Part shown: positions 11,590 through 23,256 of the stretch, piece after piece
Layout: every line of letters begins with the position of its first letter
How positions within the stretch are numbered: position 1 is the stretch's first letter
Assembly: GCF_000264995.1 (NCBI RefSeq)
Contig: NW_006767441.1
Span: forward strand, 204,255-268,254
Direction of reading: 5' to 3'
Origin: Punctularia strigosozonata HHB-11173 SS5
Taxonomy: Eukaryota > Basidiomycota > Agaricomycetes > Corticiales > Punctulariaceae
DNA length: 64,000 bases
Translations under genes and position numbers: made by a program
Notes under the pieces: model-generated
The model's input: the letters and a program-made list of their open reading frames with translations, nothing else
Databases searched by the model: none
Told to the model about the DNA's origin: nothing

Positions 11590-12215
11590 TACTGTGCATT
11601 GCGATATTCAGAATGTGGGGGAAAGCGGGAAGCCGTGCTGTAGCTGTAAAGGGTTGAACGACATGAACCGCACACCAAAGCGGGAAGCCTTACCTTTGTG
11701 GCGAAACGAGGAATCGTGTATCGCACTTGCCATCCTCCGGCGCAGCATCGCATTCGGTGCCGTAACACGGTTGCATTCCATGCATCGCGACACTCAAGGT
11801 GTGGACGAAGATGGATGCCGCGAGGCAGCTGCAAACGATTAAGCGATTTGTGACGGAAACCGAAGCGGGCAGGTTTACCTTTGTGGCGAAACGAGGAATC
11901 GCGTGTTGCACTTGCCATCCTCCGGCGCAGCATCGCATTCGGTGCCGTAACACGGTTGCATTCCATGCATCGCGACACTCAAGGTGTGGACGAAGATGGA
12001 TGCCGTGGGGCAGCTGCAAACGATTAAGCGATTTGTGACGGGAAACCGAAGCGGGTAGGTTTACCTTTGTGGCGAAACGAGGAATCGCGTGTTGCACTTG
12101 CCATCCTCCGGCGCAGCATCGCGTTCGGTGCCGTAACACGGTTGCATTCCGTACATCGCGACACTCAAGGTGTGGACGAAGATGGATGCCGTGGGGCAGC
12201 TGCAAACGATTGAGC
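11590..12215. repeat. 185/186-bp tandem repeat, about 3.3 units
   Basis: The anchor TACCTTTGTGGCGAAACGAG occurs at 11691, 11876 and 12062, giving periods of 185 and 186 bp. The last two units are nearly identical, and a degenerate partial unit precedes the first. The array is open in one minus-strand frame (11690-12205), but this follows from the repeat and I do not treat it as a gene. Confidence 0.9.
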
Positions 12216-12707
12216 GATGTGCGACAAAGACCGGAGTGGGTGGGCGATATTGACGAGGAGATCGACTCTCAAGAACCGATGGTCATCCGATCTTGGCGTA
12301 AGCAGGACATTGATTCATCATGGTAGCACCCATATAGTGAGGCGTGCGTTGTGTGGCAACATGAGGATGCAGCGGGGATGTGGGGGCGGGAGTAAATGTA
12401 CGCGGAATCAATTTTTGGTTCCGCAACTGCTGCCCTATCACGTGTAAGGACTTTTGGATTGGTGACGACGGCAACAACGGCCCACGTAGTACGCAATAGT
12501 AGCACTTCAAACTGCATGCATATCCTGACATAGTGATACACGGCATGTGCAACTCGAAGCAACACCATGCAAGACAGTCGGTCGTTGTGCGCACTGTTGT
12601 GCATCGCTTATTAGCCTGTATCTACAGGTTTTGGACAAATCACTTTATACTGAGTAAGCCGCTGATCTCTTCGTGTATTCGGCTATACCTCTTCGTTCTA
12701 CTGACAG

Positions 12708-12815
12708 GGATTGAAAGCGAACGACCCTGAAGATTGCGATGCATATGATACTCATATGTTGTCCAATCTTCAAGTCCGACACTTCTCACGACGCCTCGCG
12801 CTCGTCGGCCTTTAA
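12708..12815 (+). CDS. Possible terminal exon, unrecognised
   Basis: After a good acceptor (TACTGACAG ending at 12707) a 36-codon phase-0 block reads LKANDPEDCDAYDTHMLSNL and ends VRHFSRRLALVGL plus TAA. The composition looks coding, but no partner exon can be assigned with confidence. It could be the last exon of the paralog-2 gene with the satellite array in the intron, or a relic. Confidence 0.25.
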   Translation, partial: GLKANDPEDCDAYDTHMLSNLQVRHFSRRLALVGL

Positions 12816-12910
12816 CCTCGACGTCTCCACCGTATGTCTCATCTGTTCTCCCTACCGTAGCAAGTCATCAATTGATAATCACTTTTGATTTTGCAGAATT
12901 AGTGCCCACT

Positions 12911-13313
12911 ATGTCTGCGCAGGACATAAATCGGGTAGTACCCTTATCGGATGGCACTGGTAGCGACAGCAATGGTATGTCTTGGTATGCCACCATCTCG
13001 TCAAGTCTAGCCGTTCACGACGCGAATATCTTTGACAGTCTATTATCAACATACAACCGACTGGGTGTCACTTCCTCCCACTTCGATTCCATCCTCCACG
13101 CCACAGCATGCGAGCTGCCGATCCTGCATGTTGTTATGCATGGAGAACCAGCAGCTCCGTCAAGCATTAGAACTTGCGGAGTATTTGAGGGAGGAGCGGG
13201 AGGGTCGGATTGTATCATTGGCCCGGCTTGTGGTTCAACTTTACAACGCACAGGCAGCTTATCCTACCTCCGGACATTCCCAGCACCACAGTAGTACTCC
13301 CCTGCATTCGTGA
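12911..13313 (+). CDS. Small CxxC / coiled-coil protein, unrecognised (about 112 aa)
   Basis: Two exons, 12911-12974 and 13039-13313, are separated by a typical 64-bp intron (GTATGT...ACAG, phase 1). The protein starts MSAQDINRVVPLSDG, has a cysteine cluster CRSCMLLC around residues 50-57, and then a strongly helical charged stretch (ENQQLRQALELAEYLREE) that should form a coiled coil. It ends in a Ser/His-rich tail. The cysteine pair plus coiled coil suggests a small zinc-binding or dimerising accessory protein, but this is inference. It sits among the cargo genes upstream of the KDZ transposase, in the same orientation. Confidence 0.6.
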
Positions 13314-13401
13314 CACACGTTCAATCCGGCCCCTAATATGATATACCCACGGCAAACTGGTGAATAACATGCATGTTGATGCGTCGTGAACTATACCTCA
13401 T

Positions 13402-13750
13402 AGCTGTTACCTACAGCATACTCACGGCAGCTGTTAAACAGGCATGATGTCTAACGACGAGGTAGCTACGTGATACGGGAATACGAGGGGAACGTCTGCC
13501 GTCGCGACAACACGCATATAGTCGACCACTCAGCTGTGAAGGACGACGCGCTGTCGTATGATGTGTCGCGGTATGAAGCTGTTACCTACAGCATACTCAC
13601 GGCGGCTGTTGAACCGGCATGATGCCTGGCGACGAGGTAGCTACGTGATACGGGAATACGAGGGGAACGTCGGCCATCGCGACAACATGCATATAGTCGA
13701 CCACTCAGCTGTGAAGGACGACGCGCTGTCGCATGATGTGTCGCGGTATG
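13402..13750. repeat. 175-bp tandem repeat, two units
   Basis: The anchor AGCTGTTACCTACAGCATAC is at 13402 and 13577, a period of 175 bp. The two units differ at few positions. No gene is seen here. Confidence 0.9.
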
Positions 13751-13759
13751 AGGCGCAAG

Positions 13760-14490
13760 GCATTCCTTAGCCCTCGCGTGTATCCATGGCTGTTTCTTCG
13801 AAGCGGGTGAGAGCTTGCGCCGCGGGCCGGACAAAACAGACCACTCACCGTGCATATAGTCAGCCCGTCCACTAGCGACATTGTACTGTCCCCCCAGTGC
13901 GTCGCGGCGTGGAGCGCAAGGGGGTCCTTCGCCCTCATGCGTGTCCATAGCTGTTTCTTCGAAGCGGGTGAGAGCTTGCGCCGCGGGCCGGACAAAACAG
14001 ACCACTCACCGTGCATATAGTCAGCCCGTCCACTAGCGACATTGTACTGTCCACCCAGTGCGTCGCGGCGTGGAGCGCAAGGGGGTCCTTCGCCCTCATA
14101 CGTGTCCATGGCTGTTTCTTCGAAGCGGGTGAGAGCTTGCGCCGCGGGCCGGACAAAACAGACCACTTACCGTGCATATAGTCAGCCCGTCCACTAACGA
14201 CATTGTACTGTCCACCCAGTGCGTCGCGGCGTGGAGCGCAAGGGGGTCCTTCGCCCTCATGCGTGTCCATGGCTGTTTCTTCGAAGCGGGTGAGAGCTTG
14301 CGCCGCGGGCCGGATAAAACAGACCACTCACCATGTATGTACAAACGACAACACCATGCATATAGTCGGCCGTTCGTCCGCTAGCGACAACGTGCTGTCC
14401 CCGACGTGGAGTGCGAGTCCATGGCTGTTTCTTCGAAGCGGGTGAGAGCTACCGCGGGCTGGAAAAAAGACTGCTCACCATGTATATACA
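13760..14490. repeat. 161-bp satellite array, about 4.5 units
   Basis: The word TGTTTCTTCGAAGCGGGTGA recurs at 13791, 13952, 14113, 14274 and 14426. The first four spacings are exactly 161 bp, except the last (152 bp), where the array decays. Each unit also contains GTGCATATAGTC, a motif shared with the preceding 175-bp repeats, so the two arrays are related. Long minus-strand frames here are products of the repeat. From 14490 to 14918 no feature is seen. Confidence 0.9.
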
Positions 14491-14918
14491 AACGACAACG
14501 TGCTGGTCTCGATGCGTTGGCCCATTGTACGACGCACAGACGTGAGCGAGAGGAAAGGGGGAAGGAAACCACCGCCGTGCGAATGTAACTCGTTGATCTT
14601 GATCAACACTCCTGAGTCACGGGATCATCGCACGTCTTTCCGCTGTTACATCCTATCCTATGCAGCATCCTGTCCCTACACGTTCCTCGCCAGGGACCGC
14701 CCGCTTCAGCGGATGTGGAATTCTTCATTCAAGACCGCCATTATAGGAGGAAAAGGTGCGTTAGGACAGAAATACTATTCCATTTTCCTATCCTGACACC
14801 GCCTGTGTCCTAGATACCAAGCGCTTCACGATAGACCCCTAGTGTGCATCCTTAACTGTTCTTGTGATTTCATTCCGGCTGACCGTCAACCTCGCGAATA
14901 CCGGTCACTTTTCTAGAG

Positions 14919-17900
14919 ATGCCTAAGAGACCCAGGTGACACGCCTCCATCCTTGATCAAACTGCACCAACAGACGCTCACGCTGGCCTCTAGAACATCA
15001 TCTCCACGACCTACCTCCCACTCCCAAAGAAAGACACGTGAGAAGGCCCTTCGGGCAACAAGAACATCTCGCGATTCAAGGTCGCAGTCCACCATACCTT
15101 GTCGGCAACAACCGAAGAGGGCCTGTAAACGTCCGAAAGAGACTCAACTGCCACCGGCGTCAAAGCGCCGTCGTGATGATCTCAGGATCGCAAAGGATCG
15201 GCCTGGTGTCGGCCCCTCCTCGCCGGATCACAAAACTGGCGGTAGCTCCTTATCTTCGGATGACGAGTCGAGCGTGGGCTCCTCATCTTCGGATGACGAG
15301 TCGGGAACCGGATCCTCATCTCTTGATGACGATGCAGTGCCCGTGAAATACGGTCCTCCTCGGGGGCGACCTCGCCAACCTCGACAAACGGACATTGCCG
15401 ATGCACTGGTTTGCCTCCCGCCGACGATTGCAACTACCGACAACTATACAGATAACCAGCCAACATGTACGCGAGACCAACGCATAACATCCGCACTCCA
15501 TGCTGATTGATTGATCATCGCCGTCCTCAGCTCTGAATCCGCCTGAAATTCGACCAACACCAGAAGTCGAACGTTGGTTGAAGTCCGCTGATCGCATGCC
15601 AGCGTCGCGTGAATGTGAGAGAATGGGTCACAGGGAACCACGATCAGCTATCTGACGATGTTAAGATTCGGATACGCTGAAGTTTCCGCCCCCGCCAGAC
15701 GTTGAGGCCTGGTTGATCACCGCAAATCGGGCCCGAAGTCGGCATACGTCTTGTGCGTTTAGCGTCTGTTCTGCCTATTCAAGGCAGGATTCTCATAGCG
15801 TTTTCCATAGGTCGATTTGTCGCTGAATATCTATACTCCGGCGCCGGCACTCGTGCATATCGCGAATCGGATTTTGTCTTCGCTGGTGTGGATCCTCTCC
15901 GCAAATTTCGGGATCCGTCCACTCCACCACCGTTGACTGGGAAAGGATACGAATACCATAGACCACCTTCGCCGCCGTGGGAGTTACTTCGCACGTGGAC
16001 CCCTCAGCAAGCTTCAGCACGCTCGTCATCCGCTTCCTTGGACAGCAATGATTACGAGCATATGACTGCTTTGTCCCTGCCCCCTGTGCACATACAAATC
16101 CCAAGCCAGCCGCATGCACGACTTGAACATGGTACAATGACTGCTGTACACCGTCCCTCGCCGCTGTTATTCGCCATAAGACGCTACCGTCTGAAACTCA
16201 GCCAAACGATAGAAGATCCGGGAACACAGACTGAAGGTACTGTGAAGATATCCTTAACCAGATCATGCCATGATTGGTGATCCAAATCTGGTGTTTGCAG
16301 ACTTTACTTTACGGGAAGCCTACAATTGCGATCACGACCGCGGCGAAGGATCGCCCGTTGGTGAGTAACTACCCCATGCCAACGTCGACAATGAGTGAAC
16401 GATAGTTTACAGATTTGACGGGATCGGACTTGTCGCAAGGTAAGGCCTCCCATAACACATACTATCTATCGTCCAACACAGGCTCGACAGGTACATCATC
16501 CAATTCGGACCCCAATGGCGATGTGGTAATCGCCTACGACAACGACTACCAAAACGCAAGTGGTAATACTTCTGATGGTAAGTCGTTGACGTCACCTTGT
16601 AACGCTTTCAGAGTCTCTAATCAGGGTGTCCAGTTTTCCCGACCTATGCCGTGCACACCTCTTCTTTACCAACGAAGCCCACGCACGCGAACTCGGACGA
16701 GCAGATGGTCCATCAGTCGAGCGTCATCGGTCCCCTCCCTGAAGGATTGGCTACGGTTCCCTCGACGGCCACGAACCCGCCCTCAGACGAGCAGGTCGCC
16801 GATCCGGCGCGCGTTCGCGAACCCGTTCCTCGCGGATCTGCTACGATTTCGCGAACAATCACGGACGGGCCCTCGAGCGAGCAGACGACTCCTCCTGCAA
16901 CCACGACCGGACCTATTCCTCAAGGGTCGGCTGTCATTCCCGTCAATCCGTCGAGCGTCATCGGTCCCCTCCCTGAAGGATTGGCTACGGTTCCCTCGAC
17001 GCCCACGAACCCGCCCTCAGACGAGCAGGTCGCCGATCCGGCGCGCGTTCGCGAACTCGTTCCTCGCGGATCTGCTACGATTTCGCAAACAATCACGGAC
17101 GAGCCCTCAAGCGAGCAGACGACTCCTCCTGCAGCTGTGACCAGACCTATTCCTCAAGAGTCGGCTGCCATTCCCGCCAATCCGTCGAGCGTCATCGGTC
17201 CCCTCCCTGAAGGATTGGCTACGGTTCCCTCGACGCCCACGAACCCGCCCTCAGACGAGCAGGTCGCCGATCCGGCACGCGTTCGCGAACTCGTTCCTTG
17301 CGGATCCGCTACGATTTCGCAAACAAAAAGAATCACGGACGGGCCCACCCCTCCTGCAAGCGCCATTGGGCCTTTTTCTCAAGCGCTGGCTGCCATTTCC
17401 TCGACGCCCACGAACACACCTTCAGACAAGCAGGCGACCTGTCCCGCCAGCGTCATCGGTCCCCTCCCTCAAGGATCGGCTCCTAACCCGTCCGAGCGAG
17501 AGGCCGTTCCAAGCCGCGTTAGCGGCATCGGCATGTTAGGCAAACAAGCCGATCACATCACCAGGCGCGCCAGGGCCTTGGATCATCTGCGACCTTGGGG
17601 CGAGCTCGGCGATCCGTATCTCCCCGGAGCGTTGAGGTGCTGGGAGGAAGCCGCGAACTCGCTAGCGTCACAGCTTGCATCACATGAAAACATCCAACTT
17701 CGCGGTGGAGCATATTGGACTGTGGATCCTTGGATCTTTCTTCTCCGCGCCGGACAACCGCCAGATCAACTTGCGCGGGAAACCATGCTCAGATCATACC
17801 TGGGTTTACATGGTGCACTGCTAAAGGCGTTCAAGCGTCCATCCGCTGTGACAATGGTCCGTGGGCAGCAGAATAAGGAGTTCACGTTGCGAGGCACCTG

Positions 17901-18594
17901 CCTCCCAGGGCAGCTATGGCGGGAATGGGTCCTGAAGCCTCAGAGGGCAGTTTTACTGTCGCAATCTACAGCTGCTATACGAAGCAAGAAATGGGGAGCT
18001 CGCTTGGCCTCTTTTCGGATGTTCCTTCTCGAAGATTCCTCATCTACCACGCCATCAATCTACGTCGATCCACCCACATGGTGGGGTGCGCCATTACCAC
18101 CTGCGTTTGATAAGTGCCCCCATTTCATGCCGCATCTGCTGTACGAAATGTGCAATGTTGGTTTTGCGACGGAATTCCGGGCGCTTGACGTTGCCATGAC
18201 AGGACAGGACCCCGCATTACGCGTTGATGTTATCTCCCGCTTTCTAGGTACGAACCTCGGTATTCCGGACGGGCCTCCATCGGAATCGCATGAACTCTTT
18301 AGAGATCTTCGCAGCTCTTTATTGAAGATGGGAGAAGTCATGTGTGAATGGCGTGTGTCCTCCGGCATTGAAGACTCTGCGAAGCGAGGACGTGATGGAT
18401 CTATCCTCGCCAGAGTGTCAGTCTTCAAGAGCGAGGACCTGGACGCCTTACAGGAACTGCGAACACCGTCGATCGAGACCGACAGTCTAAATCTCTGCGC
18501 TCGCCGCATGTGCGCTGTGTATTGCCGGTCTTTCGTGCAAGTCTTCGACCGCGCCCCTATCCTTCCACGTAAACTACCGTGCAACGATCATTAA
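14919..18594 (+). CDS. AT-hook, repeat-bearing protein with an unrecognised C-terminal domain
   Basis: I read this as a multi-exon gene: a 17-nt first exon from the ATG at 14919 (MPKRPR), then 14994-15510 or slightly less, blocks near 15537-15655, 15673-15770 and 15790-16235, several tiny exons between 16300 and 16580, and a long last exon ending with the TAA at 18594. The N-terminal part is basic with an AT-hook-like core (PRGRPRQPRQ, DNA minor-groove binding in known proteins) and acidic SSSSDDES runs. Two copies of a P-x-P-x-VE-x-WL motif follow. The last exon carries three 78-residue repeats and then about 300 residues of globular character (LRPWGELGDPYL, RGGAYWTVDPWIFLLRAGQP, GALLKAFKRPSAV, VDPPTWWGAPLPPAF). 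I do not recognise this domain. The gene ends 195 bp before the KDZ transposase ATG, on the same strand. Confidence 0.55.
16717..17330 (+). repeat. 234-bp coding tandem repeat (78 residues), about 2.6 units
   Basis: The word TCGAGCGTCATCGGTCCCCT begins at 16717, 16951 and 17185, a period of exactly 234 bp, so frame is kept. Each unit encodes SSVIGPLPEGLATVPST followed by a Ser/Thr/Pro-rich linker. A fainter fourth version follows to about 17480. Confidence 0.9.
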
Positions 18595-18788
18595 CTTCAC
18601 GAAACCGTCTTTGACGTTCGACCCCTTCAAGACGGATCATTTCTTAGGCTATCGGGCTTAGTAATTACCGATGTTACATGTCCTACATGACTAAACCAAT
18701 CACGAGATAGGAAATGGGCGGCCGATGCCGCATATTTTTCTTCCACACTATTGCGACCCTCAACTTGGGCATTGCGCGCTGCTTTACC

Positions 18789-21700
18789 ATGGTCAAAGTT
18801 CCTCGTGGCTTCATGCCTTCTGATGAGGACATGTTCAACAGCGGGGCAGGCCCGTCGAATATCGTGGAGGGGCGCTCAGCATCAAGGAGAACCCGCATGG
18901 CAACTCCGGGGATGCCACCAGTAATTGCTCAGCTACCGGATGGACGCGTTTTGAAGCAAACCGGGTTGTTCGACAAGAGATACGCGAGATTTTTTTATGA
19001 GGAGTTCCGCGATGATGATTGGGCAAGGGAGAAGATCGGCGCAGGGAGTGAGGGCCGTCTGGATGTTGCTAACGAACCTGACATGCCGTCCGGACTGTCT
19101 CCTCTCAACACACCGCGATCCGAACGTATCGCGTCTCCTCTACACTTCCCACTCGAGGTGGAACAAGATCTATCGGCAGTAGACCAGGAGAGATACGCGA
19201 GAAAAAGAGCGAATCAATGGCGACGGTGGCGAACCATAACCATACCCGAGCTAGTCGACCCGTACATGGAGTACATGCTGTTGACTGCACATATGACCAC
19301 CGACCAACCTCGCCCTCCGATATGCCGATGTCGGGACCACCAGAAAACACTCAGTGTGTTGGCGGTGTTCATTGATCGTGCGTACATCCTATCACCGCGT
19401 TACGAGGTTTTAAAGGAGCCGACAGGACTGGAACGGATAGACGTTCCGGTGTGCACATGCACGTCTGCGGCGATGAATATACTTGCTCGTGGACTTTTTC
19501 CCTGTGCACCTCAAGCCCCATCCGTGGCGTTTGATTTGAATATGCTTGAGCTCATTGCTACGCTCTTCGTGAATACTCCGCCCAATATCACCGCGTGGGC
19601 AACAACCTTGGAGTGTTTTCTGGGCGTACGAAAGCACCGGGTCACATCACGGGTGAGTAAGGCCCTTCGCTTCCAAGGATAGGTTAATTGAATGCTTAGG
19701 AAACAGGATTCATTGCGAAGGCGATTTGGCAACGCGCTCAATTGGTACAACTACCTTATTGATTGCGTGCGGCAACGGACCTTAGAGGCTGTGGAACGTT
19801 CAAGGTGTATTCTATCGAAACGACAAGTTCACGCGATCATAGAATCTGGCGGTGAGTCAAAGCCTTGTACCTTAGTATGAGGGACAAGCTCATGAGCGCC
19901 CGTAGGTCCTCTCAACATCCCGAGATCAACGTACGCCAAAGGTTGCAAGGATGGACATCCTGAACACAGGAACTCAGAGCCCGAAGTACGGGAGCACGAT
20001 CAAGATGCGGATGATCAAACACCCCAAAGCCGGTCACACGAGGGAGAAAGCACAAGCTCCTGGACGTCAGAGACTTTGGATCGTCCAAGGCATGTTCTGT
20101 CAAAACGGCGTGATCATGCAACCGTAGAATCTGGCGGCGAGTCGAAGCCCTGCACCGGATCATGACGGATGAACTTACGCGTGGCAGTAGATCCTTCCAA
20201 CGTCCCAAGATCAACGTGCCCTGGAGCTTACAAAGACGGACATTCTGAATGCGGGAGCTCAGAGCCCGAAGCATCGGGGGGGGAGCGAGCTCCTGATGAT
20301 GAAAAAGCGAAGAGTCAACTTCTCGATGGAGAACGCGCAAGCGCCTACCTGCGGTCCCGTTGCATATTGTGTTTCGGTGGAACTGGACGCGAAACGGAGG
20401 GGCTGAGGTGTGCTGCCATTCACCTCATAGCGCTTCATGTGGTTGATCAGCCCGGTATACAGTGTCGACACTATTGTTTGTTTAGATGCGTGCTTCACAC
20501 AAAAGCGTCGGGCTACCGGCCGGCGCGATCCGGAGCGTCGACATCCGGCATCCGTGTTCCTCGAGGAGTCCGAAATCACAGCCATGGAACGGCTCATGGC
20601 GAAACGGAAGCAGGGAAAGGAGGCCCAAGTCGTAGGGGCGAAGGGGGAGGTCGTGTCCAGTTCTGGAAGGAAGCGGGGGAAGCAGCGCCAGGGGACCGTT
20701 TTGATTCCAGAAAACGAAACCGAAGATTGGTGCGAAGGTCCACTGAAGCTGCCAAATTCTATCTTGGATGGTTGCGAGTCGTCATTTAAAGCTGCGGATG
20801 AACAGCGAGAAAAGGCGAGTACGAAGTTCTTCGACGACACGGCGCTGATGGCACTTGTATGTCGTCACGATCGCGTCTTGTGGTTGGCCAACATGACCAG
20901 CGCTGGTGAACGTCAACACTATGCTATCGCACTGCTCGACAAGTTCTTCCGTCACGTACCAGCGACGTTCCGCATTGGCGTCCTGTACGACATCGGATGT
21001 CAATTACATCGCAGCTGCTACAAGTGGGACCTCCTTCCGGAGTATCGTGACCGCATCGTGTTTGGAATATCTGTCTTTCATGCGTACGGTCATCAATGGG
21101 CGTGTCAAATCACGTATCACCCGCGGAAATGCGAGTGCTTTGGATTGACAGATGGGGAAGGGTGTGAACGTGTATGGAGCGCTTTGGATCATCTGGTTCC
21201 TGGGTTGCGTGTCAGCGGTGTAAGTGACCCTTTCTGTCAAGAAATAGATCCTGATGAATTCGCCGTACAGTACTGGCAACGACTCTACGTGATCGACAGT
21301 CAGATCCACCATCTGGATTGCTTACACCGCCGCGCGGTTGGCGAATGGCTTGTTCGGAAGTACGAGGCCGCGCGCGGCCGCTTGATCGAGGCTGAAACGG
21401 GGCTGCGAGAATGCGGCATGAAAATGGAGATTCTGCGGGGTCAATGGGAGTTACAGCAAATTGCTCAGACGCGGCCATCTCAAAGTCAGTTAGAAATGGT
21501 CTTGGTCGTTTGCTGACCTGACACATGGCTTCAGGGCAAACTCAGGACGCCGGCACGAAGACCATCGATTTGATCCTTGCGCTGCAAGATCAGATACGGA
21601 TCCTGGACGCCAACCTCGCAAAGATCGAGCGATCGATTATGAAGGGCAAAAACGACGCCAGCACGATGTTAAGGCACGAAGAGCTACGAGACGAGCGCGG

Positions 21701-23062
21701 ACGTGCGGCACTGAAGAAGAGTCGCCTGGAGGATAGTCTCGATTTGCGGAGCAGGCAGGACCTGCAAAGCCTGCGCAAGAATCGGTATTTGACGGTCCGC
21801 CTAAACGCCCGCGCACTGAAGAGGAGGATTCGAGATCGTCTCCGGCAACGCAAGTTCGAGTTCACAAGAATGGAGCGCGCTGTGCGTACACAGTCGTCGG
21901 GTGCGTCATGTTTTGTTAGAGAACAGAATGTCGGTAATGTATTCGCAATAGAGCGCAAGCTAGCGGCGCACACAACAAATGCCGTACATCGACGCGAACC
22001 CGGGATTCAATCATGCGCACGCAGATATAATGCGCTATGCGCGGAGATGGTGGCACTTATCAAAGCGCGGCAAGCTCCCGTCAGGGCTGTTCCACCCAGC
22101 CCGATCAATTTGGAGAAATTGTGGAGCCTTGACGTGGACGACGATATCTGGCAGGACATCGGCCTCGCAGACGAAGAGGACGAGGACCGTGGGCCGCAGC
22201 TCTGGCTCCTCGACGAGAACGTGAAGAATGGTATTCGACACATGCTGAGCGCGGACCGGTGCAAGGAGGAACTCGATAGGATCATGGCAGAGCGAAGGAT
22301 CATGCAGGTATGGCTGCAGGAGGAATGGAACGCTGTCGAGCATGCGCTCGACGACGCCGGTGCGTGATTGATAATAATCAAATGTACACATTGTTGACAT
22401 CCTTGTTAGACTTGTCTAACGGATTACACGATCAACTTTCGCTCTATCGCAAAGAGCTGCTAGAGCTAGCTGTTACATGGAGACGCGCCGTCTCCGCTAT
22501 CCCGACAGATGATCCGACCCTTAATGTCTGGGGGCCAACAGAGAGCGAAATGCGGGAGGAACTCGCGCGCAACTTCGATTCTCCGCAACACATTGTCAAG
22601 TCGTCCGTGTTGGACGCGCCTGACGACGACAATGACGGCGATGAATCCGAGGACGGACATGTGAGAGGGCTCGAGGATGAGGCGAGTTGCGATGAGGATG
22701 TTGCTGCTCTATACGAGCAGCTGGAAGCACTCCGCGTCAACGTGGATGAGATCGCAGATGATGTATGGCAATGGGACGAGCCATCCACCCCACAGCTGAG
22801 TGTCGGCTCGCCCGGACCAAGATCGTCATCGTCAGGACCATCGACGCCGAGGACACCAACGAGTCATTTCCGAAACCAGGCCTTCCTCCGTCAATCCCCT
22901 CTACCTTTATCGCCTTTCGCCTTTGTCGATGATGATGTCCGCAGACGACTATTCGTGTCTGAGGCCTTGTCACCTGTACGGCCGTCATCGCAATTGGAGA
23001 TGTCATCTCCAATGAGTAGTGATGTGTTCGGAAGCCCTTCCAAGCGCGCTCGGTATATGTGA
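18789..23062 (+). CDS. KDZ-superfamily transposase with CxC1 region
   Basis: This is a Kyakuja-Dileera-Zisupton DDE transposase, the main class of DNA transposase expanded in agaricomycetes. The start is the ATG at 18789 (MVKVPRG). Exon 1 ends at 19652 and holds ARKRANQWRRWRTITIPELV and the CxC1-type cysteines (ICRCRDHQK, VCTCTSAAMNILARGLFPC). The next exon starts at 19707 (DSLRRRFGNALNWYNYL). After a variable linker comes SRCILCFGG. The catalytic core has VDTIVCLDACFTQKRR (first Asp), VLYDIGCQLHRS (second Asp) and DGEGCERVWSALDHL (Glu), all present. The C-terminal exons (21535-22363 and 22409-23062) hold long coiled coils, LNARALKRRIRDRLRQRKFE, LDVDDDIWQDIGL and an acidic tail ending SKRARYM. 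I see no clear break, so it may be functional. By family knowledge it would cut and paste an element whose cargo may be the genes to its left. Confidence 0.88.
19840..20270 (+). repeat. 285-bp tandem duplication in the KDZ linker
   Basis: AGAATCTGGCGG at about 19841 recurs at about 20126, followed in both copies by the same order of words (a GT donor-like GTGAGTC/GCGAGTC, then a block encoding xYKDGHxE..SEPE). One unit duplicated an intron plus the short exon in the variable linker between the CxC1 region and the catalytic core. The inner copy may be skipped or added by splicing. Confidence 0.6.
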
Positions 23063-23256
23063 CAGGATGTTCGAGCATCTGCAGGTATTTGTTATCAATA
23101 TGTGTATGCAAGCCAGTGTGTGTGGAGAACAAGAGAATCGGATGAATAATGAATGACTTTCGTGATGGCCGGGCAGCGCAAAAAACTGGCACTATTTCCG
23201 TGTGTTCATGAAAAGCTATAACACTGGCGCTCGTAATTATATACATGTGTTAAGAT

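Noticed and set aside
11690-12205. Minus-strand open frame of 171 codons with repeated RHRMRCCAGGWQ blocks
   Set aside because: It is a translation of the 185/186-bp tandem repeat. Several overlapping frames of the same kind exist, and none has splice or start context.
13586-14344. Overlapping minus-strand frames with repeated MVCFVRPAAQALTRFEETAMD
   Set aside because: These come from the 161-bp satellite. The same peptide appears in shifted frames in successive units, as expected from a period that is not a multiple of three.
1245-20270. CRISPR array
   Set aside because: Units are directly adjacent tandem repeats without unique spacers, and the DNA is fungal.
19904-20340. Minus-strand frame of 142 codons opposite the KDZ linker
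   Set aside because: Shadow of the duplicated linker; repeated words match the tandem repeat and the sense strand has the transposase.
967-23062. TET/JBP oxygenase as cargo, as reported for other KDZ elements
   Set aside because: No frame shows the HxD...H iron-binding pattern with the family's flanking words, so I could not support one.
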